Source: Rhododendron vialii (lineage: Eukaryota; Streptophyta; Magnoliopsida; Ericales; Ericaceae). From it: a stretch of DNA of 64,000 bases. Below the pieces are notes generated by a model. It was given only the letters and a program-made list of their open reading frames with translations, was not told the DNA's origin and did not search any database. Position numbers and translations under genes: made by a program. Below are positions 59,471 to 64,000 of this stretch, one piece after another (the stretch's first letter is position 1; the number at the start of each line of letters is the position of its first letter). Where the stretch lies: assembly GCF_030253575.1 (NCBI RefSeq), contig NC_080567.1, positions 35,121,501 to 35,185,500 of the forward strand, read 5' to 3'.

Positions 59471-59840
59471 GTCAAATGATAGTCTTTTAGCATCATCAAA
59501 GATAATCATGTTTGCAGTTGAGTCTCAATCGTCCATCTCGATAATTAATGATTCAGATTTTAAAAAGACGTTTCAAAAAGAACATACTCTTTCCATGAAG
59601 AATCTTTCAACAAATCTGAACAATTAAAAACACTTTTGAACGATCGAAATTATACGTCAAATGATAGTCTTTTAGCATCATCAAAGATAATCATGTTTGC
59701 AGTTGAGTCTCAATCGTCCATCTCGATAATTAATGATTCAGATTTTAAAAAGACGTTTCAAAAAAAACATACTCTTTTCATGAAGAATCTTTAAACAAAT
59801 CTGAACAATTAAAAACACCTTTAAACGATCGAAATTATAA
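59471..59840. repeat. 185-bp near-identical tandem duplication
   Basis: GTCAAATGATAGTCTTTTAG starts at 59471 and again at 59656. The two units differ at only a handful of bases, so the duplication is recent. Each unit carries CAATCGTCCATCTCGATAAT. Confidence 0.9.
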
Positions 59841-60255
59841 GGATTGCTCTTCGTAGTCCATTCTAATTAGCAAACGTAGCTAAAGCAAGAAGCGAAAGTT
59901 GACTCTGAGAAAGAAGGTGCATGTTGCCAGGACAGTCAGTGTGTGTTAAGATACTCCTACTTAGGTTTTCCCTAATTTCCGCTTGAGATTCTTCATGTCA
60001 CATCTAACATTAAAATAATACTTCAAAACTAGAGCCAAATTAATGAATGGACCTTACCCCAGAAAGCTACTTCTAATGCAAATGTAAGCACCCAAGTCAA
60101 ACGGGTCATTTGACGCATTCAAAGCATCATCATCATCATATGGAGGAACCTTCCCCCCAAACAGCTATTTTAGTTGCAGAGGTAAAACAAATTAAAATAC
60201 CTTCCCATGGTAGCTAGAGAAGTGGAATCCACTGTCTGTAAAATATACAAGTAAA

Positions 60256-60259
<4 letters not shown>

Positions 60260-60295
<36 letters not shown>
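60260..60295. repeat. (GA)n microsatellite
   Basis: A pure GA run of about 18 units in intergenic DNA. Confidence 0.95.
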
Positions 60296-60297
<2 letters not shown>

Positions 60298-60518
60298 AGT
60301 AGTCAGCAAGAGATAAGGAACACAAGCTCTGCCTCAAAAGATGCAAAACCCACTTGGGTAACTACCAACCCAACCCCACCCCACCCCAATATTATTTTAT
60401 GTCTACTAAAACTAGGGGAGTCGGATCCGGTCAAACAGCAGGAAATGTTAACAAAATGTAACATATATAGTATTGTATTTACAATCTGTTGAAATACTGA
60501 AGGAATCACACTGCCACT

Positions 60519-60586
60519 GAATTTTCCAACAAATAGCCCTTATATGCTGTCAGAATTTTCCAACAAATAGCCCTTATATGCTGTCA
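60519..60586. repeat. 34-bp perfect tandem duplication
   Basis: The unit beginning GAATTTTCCAACAAATAGCC is present twice without visible change, directly before the Mutator-like element. Confidence 0.9.
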
Positions 60587-60606
60587 GTCAAGCGCAATGT
60601 AAAGAG

Positions 60607-60706
60607 GGATCCTAGGGCGTGCTGGCCCGAGCGTGCTGTATCCAAAACAGCCCCAAAACAGCGTCGGTTTGGAGCACAGCACGAAAGCCAGCACATCCCC
60701 GGATCT
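60607..60706. mobile_element. 100-bp Mutator-like mini-element with 9-bp target duplication
   Basis: TGTAAAGAG flanks the element on both sides (60598-60606 and 60707-60715), a perfect 9-bp duplication as made by Mutator-like transposases. The ends GGATCCTAGGGCGTGCTGGC and, inverted, AGATCCGGGGATGTGCTGGC match at 16 of 20. The centre AAAACAGCGTCGGTTTGG resembles the AAAACAACGTCGTTTTGG of the 44926-45556 element. Confidence 0.75.
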
Positions 60707-61500
60707 TGTAAAGAGGTCCATGAATAAAAGAAAGTCACAATGAATTGCACTGTGCAATTCAAAGATGCCCAAAAAACAAGGAAAAGAAAAAGGGGAAAGA
60801 AAATTCCATTCGGGCAGAAATCCAGCAGATTAATATAGCAAAAAGGATTCTGGATAGCACATCTTGTCATCAAATGTTTCTCCTTTCAAGGAAATATTGG
60901 AATGCACAATCCACAAAAAATCCAAATAAAAAAAAAAGATGAAGAAAGATCCAAATTCGCATCTCTAACATTCATAAATAAATTTAATGGAGTATCTGAT
61001 AGACACAATTTACGTCAGCTCTTCTCAGCCAAAACTGCGCTGACAATATAAAACCAGAATCTCACATGGAAACAGATTTTGCTCAATATTTCCATTCCTT
61101 ATTCTTACCCACACCCCCCCTCCAAAACAACTTCAACAAAACAGAAAAAAAAACCCCAACAATAATACACTAACACCTAAGAATTGAGGAAAACTGAGAG
61201 GATAGTGGTCAGAGTTCTTGTCACTGCTACTGCCGTGTGTGTTAAGACGAGAATTAGTACAATCACATAATGTTAAAGCTTCTGCTATAAGAAAGTAATC
61301 CTCCACAGTCGCCGTAGTGCATTGATAAAGATTCATCCAGGCGTACGTAGAACAGCTCTATTTACAGAATAATAGAGGCATACCTGAACTCGTAAAATTC
61401 CTCAATGACGCAAATCCTAAGTTGTAACCCGATAAGTCCGTCAAATTAAAAGCTAACTACGTATGAACAATTGGCCCTTTGTGTAAACCTTCTACCTTTG

Positions 61501-63840
61501 TTAGACATCCCTTTTCCATACCATGTTGTCAACGTTGCCATCGTGTGCTTCCTCCAGCGCAGCAACCTTAGCCCTATGTGCTGTGAGGACAATGGCGCTC
61601 TTTCCCCTTTCTCCTTGAGAGAGTTCACATGCTTCGCCAAAGGTGCCAGACCTCAAGTCAGCTGGGGGGATGAAACAGTCTACTGATAATCCCGGTACAT
61701 TGAACGCGACCTCTTCAATTGTCCAAGCTTCTTCCATCCTTGTCTTGCTATGGCTCGATGCCGTCTCACCAAACCTGAAAAGGGTCACCACTGAACGCCC
61801 TGAGTGTGCTATCATGATCCCTTCGACAGGTCTGTAATCATCAAGGAACGAGTTTATAGTGGTTTCCCAATAAACTGCTTCTCCACCATTGGACTGGATG
61901 CGTGTGAGGTGAGAATCCTCCATGTGGACAAGAAGGCCGGTCTTCTGGCTGAAGTAGCCAAACAAGACATGCCTTATAATCTCTGCTGGGCCCTCACTCC
62001 TTGCCTTCAAGGTCTGAGGATCAGCAGAAAGCTTGAGGATGAAGCAATCGTCGCCGTTGATCTTTTTCTCCCCAATACATCTTGCATCTGCGAACATACT
62101 AGCAGTCGTTCTCGGGTCAAGACCCTGTAAAACAACATGACATATAATTATCCAACTACGAAAATCCTAACCAAAACAGGAGAGGATGCATAAATCGATA
62201 GCTATAGTCGAACTTCATGCATAATAACTATAGATGAATATTTTTCATTGTACTAAATCAAGAGTAAGAAAAGACTTTGATGACCACATTTTTTTCCGAA
62301 AACAAATTCGCATTCTTGGGCGTGTTCGTCCTAAGGAAAAACACAGTCGTAGAATTAAAGCAGGTACGTGTACATGAACATTTGTAGGAAGATTCACCTG
62401 AAGGGCACGTCGTAAAGGTCTGACGGGTCCTTTAGCAGTGTGGGCTCCAAGCCATGGCGTGTGCCTCCAGACGATCTTACCATTGCAGCCGGCACGAACC
62501 TTGCTTCCTCCAACTGCAAGCTCAACATACCACATGTCGGGATTCATTTGCCATAGAACAAATCCACCAGTCTCAGCATCTCTTGCTCCGTACCGATTTT
62601 TTGTTACCCTTGTTGCAGTTTCAAACTCAGAGGCTATCATCTTCACCTTTCCCATAGCATATGCATTCTGGATGGAGTTCTGCAACTTTTGCCCACCAGA
62701 TGCAGCAGTATATTGCTGCAATATGTACTGGGCAGATGAAGTTTCCTGCAACAATAAGGAAATGGAAGGATGAGCAAATAATATGTATCTGACCCAATTG
62801 TGAGTTATGCAGGTGTAATTGTTTGGTGCTTTGAACAAAACCTTGGGTTGCAATTCTAAAAGTTAGGTAGTTTGCCAGTCCACCACGCCAGCACTCCAAG
62901 CAACACCAAGTTGATATGCAGCCTACGTTCCAATTTATCTTTACCCTTAAAAATGCCAAACATAGCATCCGTTTGATTGGTGATCTAAATAGTTGGGGCA
63001 AAAAGAAAGACAGAGAGGCGTGTTTAGGGATCAACACCCGTACATTTCACAAAAACCCTAGTAAATTTTGGAAGATAACCGTGAAAATATAGGATTCACA
63101 CATCCAAATTGTAGTAGTGTTTCTTTTTGTTTATTACAAGCGGTAGAAGAATACAAGTATCTGAATTACACCATATAGGACTACCAAAAATGGAAAGGCA
63201 AAAATGTTGGAATCCTGGATCTGTTGAATTTCCACCCCCCCATCTTCATCTCTCCTAGCCATAAAACAGGGGATTATTACCAGAAATGAAAGGGGAAAAA
63301 AAGTGAATCACCACGTGGATCTGTTTCTTTTCCAGATAAGGTTAAACACAAGATCGCAGTGAGATTAAAGAAAAAGGAAACAATTATGCTTATGCTCCCT
63401 TCATTGAGTCTGTTCTTTTTTTTGATCCGTCATTGAGTCTGTTCATCTTAAAGCTCATCCAACTAAACCATATCTAAACTAGAATAGGGAAAGAACAAAC
63501 GAAGTTGAGCTATGGCATGAAAAGTTGAAAACTATACTTAGTCAAACCGACATTTTGGAGAGGGAGAGAGAGCAGGGCTTCAAACGATTACCGAGGTGTT
63601 TGCGAGGCTCGACACTTCAACTCTCGGCTCTTTAGTAAATGAGTCAAACTAGAGTTTTAAGCGCGTTCAGTAAACGAGAGGAACTTGAGTTAGTTGTAAC
63701 TAGACTCGCTTGTAAAAGCGCTCGTGTAATTAACAAACTGAGCTCGAACACCTCAATACTAGATGAGCCGAGCTCGAGCTAGATTAGTTTTTGAATGAGC
63801 CAAGCTCGAACACTTCAAACCTCGGCTCGTTTGCAGCCCT

Positions 63841-63878
<38 letters not shown>

Positions 63879-64000
63879 CTCACGATGGGAGTGTCTTTGA
63901 TGCTGAGATGAGGCAAAGGCTCATTGGCGCTAACGTGCACGGGGGCAAGCGGAGCGCCCAAGACACCAAGCAAAAGCCTCAGATCAGACCTCCGATTAAA
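61501..64000 (-). CDS. DUF620 family protein, C-terminal three exons (runs off right edge)
   Basis: Exons 63884-64000 (partial), 62398-62745 and 61501-62124 join in phase to 362 residues with a stop at 61501. Recognisable blocks are SDLRLLLGVLGAPLAPVHV, YILQQYTAASGGQKLQNSIQ, GGFVLWQMNPDMWYVELAVG, IVWRHTPWLGAHTAKGP, GLDPRTTASMFADARCIGEK and VDCFIPPADLRSGTFGEACE, all characteristic of plant DUF620 proteins. The biochemical role of this family is not established. No signal peptide or membrane span is visible in this part. The first intron shown (62746-63883) contains a CTCGGCTCG-type repeat and a GA microsatellite beginning 6 bp from the donor. The N-terminus lies beyond 64000. Confidence 0.93.
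63590..63840 (-). repeat. Interspersed repeat with CTCGGCTCG motifs, second copy
   Basis: Contains GAGCCGAGCTCGAGCTAG, GAGCCAAGCTCGAACAC and CTCGGCTCGTTTGCAGCCC. The same word set is found at 50735-51020. It lies in the DUF620 gene intron. Confidence 0.4.
63843..63875. repeat. (GA)n microsatellite next to a DUF620 splice donor
   Basis: A pure GA run. On the transcript strand the intron starts GTGAGTGA and then becomes CT repeat 8 bases in. Confidence 0.95.

Larger units (their letters stand above)
56112..61500. other. Convergent repeat-rich region between the AGP and DUF620 genes
   Basis: The AGP 3-prime UTR probably extends a few hundred bp from 56112; the DUF620 3-prime UTR lies just right of about 61100. 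Between are CT runs, the 56673 tandem array, a hairpin near 57513-57655, a MITE (58188-58551), a 185-bp tandem duplication (59471-59840), a GA run (60260-60295), a 34-bp duplication (60519-60586) and a Mutator-like element (60607-60706). No gene is supported. Confidence 0.55.

Overview
This is nuclear DNA from a flowering plant, most likely a eudicot. The genes have short GT-AG introns, the intergenic DNA is AT-rich, and there are many foldback (MITE-type) repeats and long CT/GA microsatellites. Several products are plant-specific: a lysine-rich arabinogalactan protein, a PRISE reductase, a P-class PPR protein and a DUF620 protein. An Ericales-like genome (for example Rhododendron or Vaccinium) is a guess from the repeat style only. 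No operon, CRISPR array or bacterial feature is present.

Layout. (1) 1-2857, minus: first four exons of an unrecognised coiled-coil-like plant protein that runs off the left edge. (2) 4761-10440, minus: membrane-anchored prolyl 4-hydroxylase, eight exons. (3) 12523-15520, plus: RING-H2 E3 ligase resembling RHY1A. (4) 16664-20949, minus: COP9 signalosome subunit 5. (5) 25234-29104, plus: clade-D-type PP2C phosphatase. (6) 31764-33294, plus: small SWIM zinc-finger protein, the ZSWIM7/SWS1 homologue. (7) 34999-36290, minus: PRISE / progesterone 5-beta-reductase / iridoid-synthase-like reductase. (8) 40174-42582, minus: 802-residue PPR protein orthologous to Arabidopsis At5g02860. (9) 51221-56111, plus: lysine-rich AGP split by a 4.2-kb intron. 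(10) 61501-64000, minus: DUF620 protein that continues past the right edge.

For each multi-exon gene I rebuilt the exons by hand from splice sites, reading phase and remembered family sequence. All complete models keep phase and end at a stop codon.

The rest is mostly mobile DNA. At least six foldback families are present, several in two or three copies. There are also LINE 3-prime remnants, SINE-like pieces, tandem duplications, a nuclear copy of plastid trnD, and a 100-bp Mutator-like element with a perfect 9-bp target-site duplication. The 8.6 kb between the PPR and AGP genes, the AGP intron, and the DNA between the AGP and DUF620 genes are the main repeat-rich tracts.

The genes do not form a pathway cluster. 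Two loose functional pairs exist: P4H enzymes hydroxylate prolines in AGP-type proteins, and RHY1A-like ligases and CSN5 both act in ubiquitin signalling. I found no convincing new multi-gene system. The most notable points are gene-structure oddities (a GC-AG intron, a 22-nt microexon, a CT repeat against a splice donor) and the repeat families.
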